Assembly (NCBI GenBank): GCA_008360955.1 | Contig: LUCM01003968.1 | Coordinates: 143,969 to 207,968, forward strand | Direction of reading: 5' to 3' | Length of the DNA: 64,000 nt | Origin: Fasciolopsis buskii | Taxonomy: Eukaryota; Platyhelminthes; Trematoda; Plagiorchiida; Fasciolidae | Part shown: in pieces, positions 43,701 to 54,966 of the stretch | Position numbering within the stretch: the stretch's first letter is position 1 | How the letters are laid out: each line of letters starts with the position of its first letter | Program-made: the position numbers and the translations under genes | Notes under the pieces: generated by a model | What the model was told of the DNA's origin: nothing | What the model saw: only the letters and a program-made list of their open reading frames with translations | The model's database searches: none

Positions 43701-46481
43701 AGGCATGAAGCTTGTGTTTACAAGATTGCTGGTTTAGAGATGACCACTTTGAAAACGGTCTTTATAGGTATTTAAAGCTCACTGCTACGTCAGTGACAAA
43801 ACTTGGTAATTAAACGGCCAAGTCAGAGAGAAGGTTAGACTGCGCAAGAACACCTTTTCTGCCGGTCCGATAAATACTCGGATCTTGTAGTGAATCAACT
43901 CTGAGTCAGAAGGTGCGGAATTGATGAGCTGCTGCCTGACCGTTCCTCACGAAACCATGTAGATCTCGGCTGCCGAGAGTAGACGATACCAAAGCACAGT
44001 AGACTTTGCCCATTGATGCATGCGCTATATGGTCAGACTTAATTGATAAGGTGACGCCATGCATTCTGCCGTGGATGACCATTGTGATTACACCAAACAT
44101 CTATTCCCATTTCTCCAATGAAGTATCTTTGGCCGATTGTGTCTTTTTCTGCCGAAGTGAGGAACAGTTACGGAAAAAGGAACTTAGTGCCATCACCTTT
44201 CTCTTGCATCGATGGTCAGTTGAATGCATGGGTTAACCCTATCAAGGCTAGCATGGGTCATCTGGGAACTCAGTTGGGATTCGGGGTACGCGGATGCTGC
44301 AACAGATAGATTTCAGAGTTAACCATACCAAGCTCTAGATCGAAAACCACTGACGTCTCTTACTGGGGAAGTCCGAAAGAGCTGGCTCATTCTTTGTCAG
44401 GGTTTTGTTGCAAAACTCCCAAGGTGAATCTAATACCGAAAGATTAAGGTGAATCTCAAGACTAACAACAGTAAACGTGCTGCAAGATGTATTTGCTAAT
44501 AATTACCAAACTATAACTATTAAGTACATTATTCAACAAGCAGACATTATCGTTTTTTTCGTGTGGATAACTTCACCATTCATCATGGGGTGAGAAAAAG
44601 GAATAATTATTTCTCGGCTAACTGATGCACCACTTGTGGTTTTTCCATTTGATTGCCTTTATTTATCCGTTTCTACAATTTACTCTTCCAAATTATAATG
44701 CTTTCCTCCCTTTCACCCAAGTGGGTATCTTCGAGCGAAACTGTAACTGTGAAATTCATAACGGTTTGTCTGAAATTCAAGGGCAGCCGAGAAGAGCACT
44801 GTCAACGCTCGTTTTCAGCAAAGCAAACCAACCGTAGCAAGGAAATGGGCTGATTGTCATATCACCTGAAAGTTTTGGGCATTTTGGAGGTGTACGAAAC
44901 AAGCGCATGCATGCACAGAACAATCCAATTTACAGGGCTCCATGTTAGGATTTGCGATAAACCTTCTAGGAATGCTATTTAAGCAGAAAGCACGGAGAGA
45001 AAAAAATGATAATTATTGTTTTTTTTATTAATTAGCACTTTACGGTGCTGAAACATATATACATCTGTATCATTTTATCTTTTCATTTACTCAGCATATT
45101 CTAGGAATTTATGCAGCTTTCCGCGATCTGCAATTATGTATATTCGGTATATGTTGTCAAAAGGACCCCTCCACACTGCTGAAGTTTCGATGAGATTCTT
45201 GTGACAGTATATAAACGAGCATGTGCCTATCAATAAGGAAGGAACCACAGAACTTCTCTCAATGCTTCGCTATACACTAGTGTCACGTGTATTGTTCGCT
45301 TCAGATCTAAAATAGTGGGTTCCTCTAAAAGAATATTTTTGTTTAATGAATGAAGAGATATTATCTTGGCATAAAACTGTTTCGTCTGACATAAGGGGAA
45401 CAGATTCTATTTATGTGTGTCCAAAATTTGCCTATTTCTAGTGTAGCTTGTAAGCATAACAGAAGACGTCGGAGAATACAAAATGAAGCTCAGCACCCTT
45501 CACGGTCGCAGCCAATCTGCAACTTTTTCCCGGGGGGATTTAGTTTTCCATTGGGGAAAGGAAATATTTGCTGTAGAAATTGGACTATTACTTACCCATT
45601 TACATCCACCTGGTCATAAAAAACTAATCCCAACTTTTTTATGATACTGTTGCATAAATGACGGTGCTCCACCTATGAGATTAAGAACAAGAAGTCATAG
45701 CCATATTTCTATGCTTAAAATTAAGCTGAAAATAATTTGTAGGAGTTCGAAATGATATTTTCCGGCAAACGGTTTGTAGAACACCTGGATTAATGCACAA
45801 GGTTTGAATGAGACAAGATGTCGCGATAGGTAATGAGAAGTGCATCTGCGTTCCACGTATCTAGGAATCAATATCCTGATCCGGAATCAGGACGACAAAA
45901 TGATAGAGGGACAAACGAATTCACCTTCTGAGAACCTAAAATCCAAAAGACAGATGATTAGAATAGCAGATATAGTTTCCTAATTTTCATTGCAGCATTT
46001 TTGCTCGGACTGCCGTTTTTTGTTTTCGTTCTAGATGTTCAGAACCGTCAAAATGGGATGCACAAATAATGCGAAATCTACCAAATTCATTCCCGATTAA
46101 TATATTAAATAATGTTATCCCATAATTTGACCGGTGCGTCAGATAAACTGAGGAGTGACCCGTTTTTTCAAGCAAAATTTGAAACTAAACAATCATGCCT
46201 GGCAAAATTTCAGGGGAAGTTAGAAAAAGAAACCGAATTTTCCTTGAGCCTTCGCACGAAGAAAGCAAGCCAGTAGAAGAACAATTGTTATTTAGTGGGA
46301 GATTGAAATTTTTCACAAGCATAGTTTGTGAGATTTCCCGGCTATATAGAGCTGCAAAGACTGACAGCAGACGTAACAAAGGGGAATTCTTCGTCTGCCA
46401 ATGGAACTTATTTAGTTGTGAGCTCTATTCTCAAAACGGTAAAGGTGACTCATTGTAGGTTGCCCGAGGGGTAAACAGACC
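40731..46481. other. Mostly unrecognised; presumed intron or intergenic
   Basis: At 41733-42095 up to three plus-strand frames are open at once, with no ATG-led protein that I recognise. Frames at 43906-44309 and 44625-44853 are equally unassignable. An 18-nt microexon-like segment lies at 42655-42672 on the minus strand. No mobile-element motif was found. Confidence 0.3.
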
Positions 46482-46796
46482 TTAACCGTCCTCATTGACA
46501 TCCGGAAACAAGACATATTTTGAGCATTTTGGTGTTCGCCTTTGTGCACGCGCAGACACAATTGTACAATACAATAGATTATCATTTCGGATTCGTTTGT
46601 GGTGGTATGAATTTCGTGTAGAAAGTAAACATCTAGACAACATTGAGAGGCTCATCCACCGATGATCGAGGGAAAAGGGGTAGAAGAGATCAGAAGTGTC
46701 TCGTCCGTAGATTCGGTCCACGTTGCGGGCAAATCCAACAAATTTGCCTAAAAGAAAAAGGAGTACAACAATATATTGCTGTTTCCCGCATGCCAT
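46482..46796 (-). CDS. Candidate exon: signal-peptide start or internal exon
   Basis: Two readings compete on the minus strand. Starting at the ATG at 46796, the protein opens MACGKQQYIVVLLFLLGKFV, a signal-peptide-like N-terminus, and continues GFARNVDRIYGRDTSDLFYP to a stop at 46482. Alternatively, the same bases contain a very good acceptor (tgtactcctttttcttttag, AG at plus 46749-46748), so that only the part below 46747 is exon and the hydrophobic residues are its pyrimidine tract. A GTGGAT donor lies near 46660. The pyrimidine-rich DNA explains the hydrophobic run either way. No family is recognised. Confidence 0.3.
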   Translation of the reverse strand: MACGKQQYIVVLLFLLGKFVGFARNVDRIYGRDTSDLFYPFSLDHRWMSLSMLSRCLLSTRNSYHHKRIRNDNLLYCTIVSARAQRRTPKCSKYVLFPDVNEDG

Positions 46797-48252
46797 GGTG
46801 CATAACAGACTGGTTTTTAAATTGCGATCGCCTATTTCTTTTCGAGAAAAAGTGCTGACGTGTTTTGTATGACGTTAAATATGTGAATCTTATGTGTCAA
46901 GAGCTTGTCTACGCCGCAAACAATCCGAGAAGACAAAATGCAGTTTTTCACAGAATGCTGATTAAATGTTTCTTCCAAATTCTGCTTAAGATAAATAATT
47001 TTTGACCAACGCGCTAATTTCCAAAATCGGGTTATGACTTCCACACACTTCCGGTGGTTTCACCAGTGGCCTAAAATTCTTCGTAATAATTTGATGATGT
47101 CTAAGAATGTCGTGTAAAATGAACTCAACTCAAGATGATGAGATATTTTGGACATTCAAGTCCAATGAAAACATAATTTTCATGCCTTGTTGGATGACAA
47201 ATGCGTATCTTTAGCGGGCAGTGAGATTATGCGTCTAACAGTAGGGACGTGGAAAGAATTGACTTGAAAAAACAAACGAAATTGGGCTTCTTTGATCTGA
47301 TACCGAATGCGTTGCTTTTTGCACTAATGAGCAAAAAAACGCTTGAATTTGGTTCCTCTTAAGAGAAATGCACAAGTCCGTACAAGTTTCCCTGTTCTCG
47401 TGAACTCATTCTACCTTATGCTAAGCCGAAACCACAATTAAACGTCTTTCAATGTCTTCTTTTGGAAAAAATGGAACGTTTAAAACCATTGTTTCGTAGA
47501 TGCTTCTTTTTTACACAACTTCGTCGGCTGTGGACGAGAGGTTGGGACAAACCTTTTTCTAGAGGTGGACACCTGACGTGCGGGGAAAAGTATGTGCAAC
47601 TTGAACTTGAACTAGTCGGGCAAGAATTCAGCAAGCATTGTCGATAACGGGGCATCCAGATCAAAACCGCATTATATGCATTTTCATCTAACCGGAATCT
47701 GCATAATTACGCTTGAAATCAACCGTGATCTCAAAGCAAATATTGAGAAAAATAGTGAAGATGAGATTAAATAGCCAAAGGAAATTGAAAAAGCACCTCA
47801 CGCTTGTTTACTGTAAAAATTTTAATTGGTTTGCTTGTTTCCATTTTGTGCCTTATGAAAAGAGAATTATACAGGTAACCTACTCGGCATTCCATCCGCT
47901 GGCTTAGCTTATGCAGTCTTATAAATATCGGTACAGAATCAAGTAAGGAGTCTATGGAAAAATCGATGCCTCGCATATTGGTCTTTATTGTGAACATAAT
48001 GTTAATCACACAGCAGTCTCATTTTTATTCTCCCAAAATTTGACTATCTTGGCCTCAACTAAGGTACGGGAAATATTGATTACCTCTAATTCCCACTCTG
48101 GGCACAGCGTTGCATTCTCCAGCATTTACGAGTATACATAAAAGGTTATATGGTACACAGGCATAGGCAAAACATGTCTGAATCATTAACAATGATGTAG
48201 GACAATTATCTGTGCTCGGGGGAGACTATGAACACAGTACACAATGGCGTAC
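46797..48252. other. No recognised feature
   Basis: Opposed frames at 47449-47664 are open on both strands but carry no recognisable motif. Confidence 0.35.
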
Positions 48253-48482
48253 CTTGACAGTGGTAATACCAGTTTAAACTGGATTGGGATAACACCTCAA
48301 AGGCAGTGCCAGTGGAGTGAAGGCCGATGCGAAATCTCATGAGGTCGATCAATCCATGCATCAGGGCACTGTGAATTGTGGTGTGCATTTCTTCCTTGAG
48401 GGCCGGATGTTGCTGCGTTCCGGGTACACGGCATACGTGAAAGCAATCTGCTTGGTAAAATTCTTTTGCCAATGAAATCCAG
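48253..48482 (-). CDS. Good candidate internal coding exon, product unknown
   Basis: The minus strand has an acceptor (gccgctactcaccctttag, AG at plus 48484-48483) and a CAAG|GTACGC donor (GT at 48252-48251). One frame is open for all 76 codons between them, with one extra base at each end. It reads as a helical globular protein: KEFYQADCFHVCRVPGTQQH, then LKEEMHTTIHSALMHGLIDL, then RFRIGLHSTGTAFEVL and NWYYHCQ. It has four cysteines and many histidines. I do not recognise the family. The other two frames are closed at least once over the same span. Confidence 0.48.
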
Positions 48483-51269
48483 CTAAAGGGTGAGTAGCGG
48501 CAACCAGTCGAATGTAACTGAAAACCATTTCATTGGGCAAACAACTAGTGGAGACGGTCTCATTCATAGGGTGAGTGCTTCAACACCCGGTTGTGAAGTA
48601 TATCATTAAGTATTCCATTTTAAGAGGCTTTTAAAATGCCGGACAATGGTTGATAATGGTAGGGAATTGTGAACTCAAACAAAAACTCCAAAGCCGCCGA
48701 GCAGTTTATTGAACCGTCAGGACAGTGGATGATGCTTTTTTGTTTGCTGTAAGCTGAAACCAATTTTCAAACTTTGGTGAGAAGCATGAGCATCATTCGT
48801 TTGTCATCAGATTTCCACCATAAGTGCACTTGTTCACGGAGAATGCTTGATGATGTCTTTTGAATAAGACTTGCAAACAGTTAGTTTCATTCCATTATGG
48901 ATAAATAAAACAAGGCAAATACTGTAATATGCAAAGGGAAAGTCAGTATTTTTGTTGTGTATTCGGAATTGTTAACTGAATTGCAGTTGGAACAATACGC
49001 ACATAATCTGCAAACAAAAATGCACATAGTTGGATATCTTATGCACCGATAGAACAGTGACAATTCCGTATCAGTTTGAAGCAGGTTTTTTCAGGACTGC
49101 TCCAATCAGCATGTGTTTAGAACAGCAAATTCCTTTTGTTTAGTTTGCATTTTCTGACCCAACAAGAACATTTCATCGAACAGAGGTGGCGGTTAACATT
49201 TGGCCGGGAATGATTCAGGAATATTTTACAGAACTTGTCCCAGTCCGCCGGAATTTTTAGGTTGTCGACAAAAATATTTAATTTTTCGTAATTCCTAAGA
49301 TTTTTCTGGTTGGAATAAATTTGGAGCTGCTCAACGCAAATTCTTTCAACCTGAATTAACTTGAAAATTTTCTTATGCTAACAGGCCAAGTAATTTTCGA
49401 TTTACTCACAGTTCTTTCGGTACCTTTGAAAGTTTGACTTAGTTAGAGTGCTTCTAGCAACAATAAATCAGAGGACAGAATGGAGCTGCTATTGATTTAT
49501 TGATATCCTAGTCATGACCCTGAACCCGAAAGGTGAACGCAACTACAAGCCTGTTTAAATCGAAGATACGAAGACGACTGTTTGTGGTTTACTATGGAGA
49601 ACATTTACATTGATATTTGGATACCACGAATCACGTGACAGTCTGAAATAAACGGGAAGAAAAATGATGAAATTTATTAACCTGATAATTGTCTTTTGCG
49701 TGATTATGTCTGCAATTGACCTAGAAACTAAATAAAGCTATGACGAAGGAAGCTCTTCACTATTTGGTCGGTCTGTAAAGGATTAAATCGAACAGACGAC
49801 GATAAACCACGCTGAGGGCATGCCGAATTGAGGTCGGGTCATTCTGTTCACTCGGTTCCAGGTAGCTAAGGACGTTTGGGTATTAATAGGCAACAAACAA
49901 AATAATCTTTCATTGACGTCTTAGCAAGCACGTTTAGCTAACCTACTTTTGGAAACTTTTTAGCGAAGTTAATTAATGAACGACTTTTTGACTCGGAGGA
50001 GTTAATACAAAGTTGAAGAAATTATTTTGAGATCCAATATCAGTCAATCCAATGAAGTTATCACCTGCTTTACTATTGAAGCGCCTGACTGACTGCAATC
50101 GATTTTATTCATTGCAGACATTGAGAATGAAACAAGTAACCGGGTTAGTATTTGTAACAGTGAATTCCATTACTTTGAGACATCAAAAATGAACTCTGCA
50201 ACACACAGTGGAAGCACCGCCCTTCTCCCAGCAAGATGATTTCCTAGCCACTGGACTGCACCGAGAGGTCTCCCAACTTTTTCAAACCCTAGTTCACCAC
50301 GCCAAAACTATTAACCCGGATGTTATCAGCAGTCTAGCCTATCTCATCACCTTTTGGTGAAAGAAACAGCTTAGGTGAAAAAATCTAACGGACAATTGGA
50401 CATAGGCAAAGTCTTCAGATAACAAGACGGGTCAGACGTCATAGAAAATACAGTTTTGTTTCGATCCTGGCTGGTTGCCTATGTTTGGCTCACAGATGTA
50501 AACGTTAAAAAGTCTAGTTGTTTTGCGCTATCCGTGACAGCATTTTACGCACACCGCAAATGAACCTGTGATTGGCTGCCTGCAAACGTGTTATGATGCG
50601 AAATCAAATGAAGGGCAAGCATGAAAGTAGCGTATCTCCTATTGCAAAAATAGTTCCTCAAACTGCGGCAAAAAATTTATTGATCATTAGGGTCCCAAAT
50701 GGATGCTCATAGAGGACTGCTTTCAGTTGACAAAAATAACTAGTAAAATTATTAGAAATTGTAATTGATCTGAGTGGTTGGGCGTCATCGCTTAAAAAAC
50801 AGCCGCTTGGGAGAAATTTCTTTTATCCTTCCTCTTCTAGTGCTTTGTTGCTTGTCCTGTGAAGTCGTTTGCGTGAATGTCCGTCTTAATTCCGGTCAGA
50901 TTGTCGAACTCCGTAGCTGCAATAAGTGCTACGTGAAGATACAAAGGAACGAAACTGGAAATATTAGGATTCTTATTCTAATTTATTACAAATTGGATCG
51001 GTTCTCAGAAGAGTGAAATTCCACGCATTGGCTGTTGCTGAGAAACAAACAAACTGGTTCCGAATAGACCAAGTGAAAAATCCCGGAAAATATATGATTA
51101 TATTAATAAAGTATCGATCAGATTAATTAAATTTGGTTACCTCGACAGTGAATGAACAACGGACTCGGTCAAAAAGGTTGACAAATGATTACATTTAAAG
51201 CATTTAGAATGCATCATAGGTGAGACAAAGCAGGGATAAAAAAAACTGATAAGTGAACATACCCCTTAA
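48483..51269. other. Mostly unrecognised sequence
   Basis: At 50774-51016 (+) an 80-codon open stretch without ATG contains a hydrophobic, cysteine-containing run (ILPLLVLCCLSCEVV) like a signal peptide or membrane span. With no start or clear splice sites it stays unassigned. Nothing else is recognised. Confidence 0.35.
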
Positions 51270-51993
51270 TGAAACCAGGGCGGTTAGGTTAGTTTTGGGA
51301 TATATGGACAGAAACTTGGGGGGCCGTAATGACATTGAATTATGTGGTCAGTTTTTATGCACGTGTCACAGCGAGACTGCACCTTGACGTGGTGTGACGG
51401 CTTGCGTGCCTCCATGATCCAGTGAGATCCATTCATGCCTGGCAGGTCAGTGGGTAGAGGCTTCATAAGCTAGTCTCCTGGTCCTCCAAGTTGAGGGTTG
51501 ATCTGAGTTAGCAGCTCAGTCGGAAAAACGAGTGGAGGACTAATTGATCCAAGTAGATAGGCTCCCAAACAGCTATTCCCCGCTGCCTTGCGGTCAGGTT
51601 CTTGTCAGAACCAAAGGCTTTGGTTGAGAACACTAATCGTTCTTCTGCTTAGCGGCTGGACTCCCTAGCAGTACCCGTCCATTATTCCCCATGAGTTACA
51701 CGCGTGAAAATAATTCCATACTGCATCGGTCGTCGCGCAGGATAATCACGAACGCGCAATCCATTGCATCGAGCGGGGTGGGTAGTGATAAGTATGCTGC
51801 TGCTCAGAGTTCCCTCTCTTTTATTCAACCTGTCTCTTCTGTCTTCACCCCAATCACTTTGCCCATTCTGCCTATCCATAGTATCTCCACTGATCACAGG
51901 CCCGATACTCGCAACGGTTCATTGGCAAATAGTGTAGTAGGTGGTTTTCAGTCTGTTAGCTAAAATTTTCCCAAGCCTCGTCAACCTCTGCAT

Positions 51994-52780
51994 CTGGGTT
52001 CCTTCGATGTGCACACTTTAATGCAGGCTGGCCAACAGGCGTGTTTGGCTCTGACAGTGGACTCACTTTCAATTGATGTCTGTTGCGTGAGTGAAACACG
52101 AATTCAGGATTCGAGTAGAGCAGAGTAATTCAACTAACTGCGCCAAACGTCTCGTCAAGATATTTTCTTCGCACTTCAGGAGACGAAGCAGCTCAAGCTG
52201 TGGGTCAACGTGGTGTGGGAATAGTCTTGAGTGAGAAGGCTGAAGCAGCGCTTTTAGATTGGATCCCGGTTAACAGTCGTTTGTGCCCAGTGAGACTGCG
52301 GGGATCAGTCGGCGTCCGAAAAGACGATTGTGTTAAGTGCATTCCGTTTGTTATCTCGGCATACGCTTCAACAGACTGCAGCACTGACATGAAAAAACGA
52401 GTTTTATGATGACCTCGTCACTCTTGTTGGGAAGAGCAAACGCTCTGACATTGTAGTGGTAGCAGGTGATTTAAAAGCACAAGTTGGAAAACTGAGTGCA
52501 TAGGAATGTTGTTTAGGTGGGCGATGCGCCTTGCCCGCTCAGCGAATGGATAATGGGTAAGGACTTCTCCAGTTTTGTGCAGATAATCGTTGGTTCCTGT
52601 CTAGTACGAATTCCCGATACAGTTCACGTCGCACTGCGAAATGGCGCTTTAACTCGACAGGTACTTTGTGTCAGATTGACCATATTGCAGTTAGCTACCG
52701 TTGGCGCGGTTCTGTCTCGAACTGTAGATCGTATTGGCCCATGTACATGGAATCAGACCATGTGATAATTTTGATGCGAT
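51994..52780 (+). pseudogene. RTE endonuclease domain (EEP/APE type), disrupted
   Basis: The domain begins GSFDVHTLMQAGQQACLALT and reaches CCVSETRIQDSS, whose glutamate is the metal-binding residue of the family. A stop and frame change follow at about 52125. The next piece (52140-52400) includes GVGIVLSEKAEAALLDWIPV and FVISAYA. After another shift at about 52400 come DDLVTLVGKSKRSDIVVVAGDL, where the usual GDFN reads GDLK, then QIDHIAVSYRWRG at 52670 onward, and the terminal SDH (ESDHVII) at about 52755. At least two frame changes and two stops break it; the catalytic E, D and H are still visible. Confidence 0.85.
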
Positions 52781-54556
52781 TTTTGCTGAAGCTGAACGGC
52801 CGTCGACATGAGCCACAAACACGAATGGTCGTCGAACGTTTGCCTGATTCGGCTGTTCGCAACAGCTATGAACAGAAACTATCCGAGGGACTAAGAACTT
52901 CGACGAGCAGCAATGTAGATGATCAGTGGGATCAAATTAAGCAGGCCATGCATTTGGCAGCATATTTCGCCTGTGGCCCTAGATCTAGCGTTCATCAAAA
53001 ACACTGGATCTCTCAAGCGTCGCTATTTCTAATGGAGCAAAAACGCGAGCTGCCTAACTGCAAGGAAATGAATAAGATGCGTCGTCAGTTACAGCGTCAG
53101 TTGACGATAATTCCTAGGAATGACTCTAAAAACTGGCGGGTTAAGGTAGCCGAACAGATGGCAGTAGCGGCTGCTTCAGGTAACAGTCAAAGACTGTTTA
53201 AGCGTATACGCGACAGCGGTGGGCGGCAAAATTTGGCTAGTGAAGTTGTGTACGATAGAAATGGAGAGTTCATCCACGGTTGACAACAAAGGCTGGACCG
53301 TTGGGTAGAACACTTCAAGGATCAGTTTAGCTCTCTGCACGCTAACGTATTTGGTCCGACGTCTGGAGCTGCGAATCCTTGGGAGGTGTCTGTCGCTACC
53401 TCAACGGACATAGAAGTGGAGTCGAATATTCGACTTCTGAAGAATTGAACAGTAGCCGGTCCCGACGAAATTCCACCAGTTATTTTTAAATTGAGTGAAG
53501 AACCTCTGTCAAAATAATTTACCGCCTTGCTTTGTGATATTTAGAACGAGGTAGATATCCCGTTATCTATTGTTTCAATCTTCAAGAAGGGCAAATTCAG
53601 TGTCTTTAGTGATCATCGTGGAGTTAGTTTAATTTCGACAGTTACTAAGCTGTTAGCTTCGATAATGCTGCGCCGTTTGACACCGATTCACGAGAGTAAC
53701 ATCCGCGAACAACAGGCCGGATTTCGTCCAGGTCGAGGTTGCATCGACCAGATGTCCACTCTTCGCCAACTACTTGAAACGCGCCACACACCCCGCCGCC
53801 CTACGATCGTAGTCTTTCTTAACATGGAAAGTGCGTTGGACTCAGTGGATCGGACAGCACTATTCAGTGCTCTCCACCGGAGGGATATGCGAGCGAAGTT
53901 CGTGAACCTGTCACGAGCATTGTACTTGCATACCTATGGTCGCGTTAGGGTATACGGTGAACTGTCACGTTCATTCGAAACGACTAGTGGGATTCGACAA
54001 GGGTGTGCCATCTCTCCATTCCTGTTCGAATTCGTCATGGAAGATGTGATGGAAGATGTTTGGTAGGTCTCCAAGATGTAGGGATCGAACTGGAAAACGG
54101 ATGAGAGCTGTGTGATCTAGATTGCGCAGACGATTCCGTGTGCCTGTACGAATCCACGGACCATGCACAACGGGCACTAGATAGACTGTCGAGATCGGTT
54201 GCTCGGTTTGGCATATGCTTTTCACCTTCAAAGTGCAGAGTGCTGATGTAGGATTGAACAATAGCAGTGCCGAAATTGATACTGGATGGAGAGGAACTCA
54301 CCTTTGTGGACCGTTTCACTTACCTTGGTGGCTGCGTTTCAAGCGATGGTAGCTAGGGAGTGGAGGTTAATGCGCACACCCAAGGCTTGTGTGGCTTACG
54401 CTCGACTGAAGCACTTTTGCAGTCGGCTTGATATTTCCCTTCATGTGAAAGGTAGTTTATACTGTGCCGCAGTGCACTCAGTCCTGTTGCACGCTTGCCA
54501 GACATGGAGTATGTGTGGAAGTTTTCGACCATCGATTTCTTCCCAGTATCCCTGAG
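52781..54556 (+). pseudogene. RTE linker and reverse transcriptase, disrupted
   Basis: The linker, with a long helical basic part, runs to a TGA at 53281-53283. Reverse-transcriptase motifs then follow in frame with several stops: VAGPDEIPP (about 53455), SIFKKG, DHRGVSLI, REQQAGFRPGRGCIDQ (53709 onward). Motif A, VVFLNMESALDSVDR, is at 53810-53856, where the first catalytic Asp is Asn. Motif B, SGIRQGCAISPFLFEF, is at about 53985-54030. After a duplicated VMED and a stop, motif C, DCADDSVCL, is at about 54118-54145; the Asp pair is kept and Tyr is changed to Cys. Then come VDRFTYLGGCVSS (about 54308-54345) and ISLHVKGSLYCAAVHSVLLH at 54433-54492. It is dead by motif A alone. Confidence 0.88.
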
Positions 54557-54782
54557 ATTGGATGGAGTGACTGGGTGAGTAATTTTGAGGCGAGAAAGTT
54601 AGTAGTAGATGACAAATTCAATGATCCCTGATCTCAGTGTATGGAGTCTCACCTCTTTGTGGTTGGAATCCAAAAATCTCGTCGACTTGCTGGCTGGAGA
54701 CACTACAGCATATGGCAGTAAACCACGAACAGTGAACATCATATTGTCATTTTCTATCGAATCAGAATGATTGAAAACACGT

Positions 54783-54963
54783 GCGTTTGTACAGTTAGAC
54801 TGTGTTTCGTGTGTTGGCTGCAGCAGTATCTTGTCTTTTCCCGCCTGTGTAGGTCCACTCCCTGTTCCCCTTGGATATTCAATCTTCGTATAGAAGCATG
54901 TAACTCTGGGGAAAAGGCAGCGGTCAGTGAGGCTTGTCTTGCTGTTTAACGCTGAACGATGAC
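54783..54963 (+). repeat. RTE 3' tail, second copy
   Basis: Direct counterpart of window positions 1-181, with scattered substitutions and small indels. In this copy the sequence after gctgaacgatga is ctttgacg, with no TGA repeat, while the copy at position 1 continues into TGA/ATG units. An antisense frame (54599-55042) over this region is not a gene. Confidence 0.9.
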
Positions 54964-54966
54964 TTT

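Larger units (their letters stand above)
51270..54966 (+). mobile_element. RTE/SR2-type LINE, nearly full length but inactive
   Basis: The non-coding 5' part (51270-51990) includes blocks typical of trematode RTE elements (gtcacagcgagactgcacct and ctcctggtcctccaagttg). An endonuclease follows (51994-52770), then a linker, a reverse transcriptase (53440-54556) and a 3' tail (about 54776-54966) that matches 1-181 of this window. RTE elements encode one protein that nicks target DNA and copies its own RNA there. This copy has frameshifts, stops and substituted catalytic residues. The region between the end of the readable reverse-transcriptase frame and the tail is shorter than expected, so the C-terminal part is at least partly deleted. 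Confidence 0.9.
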
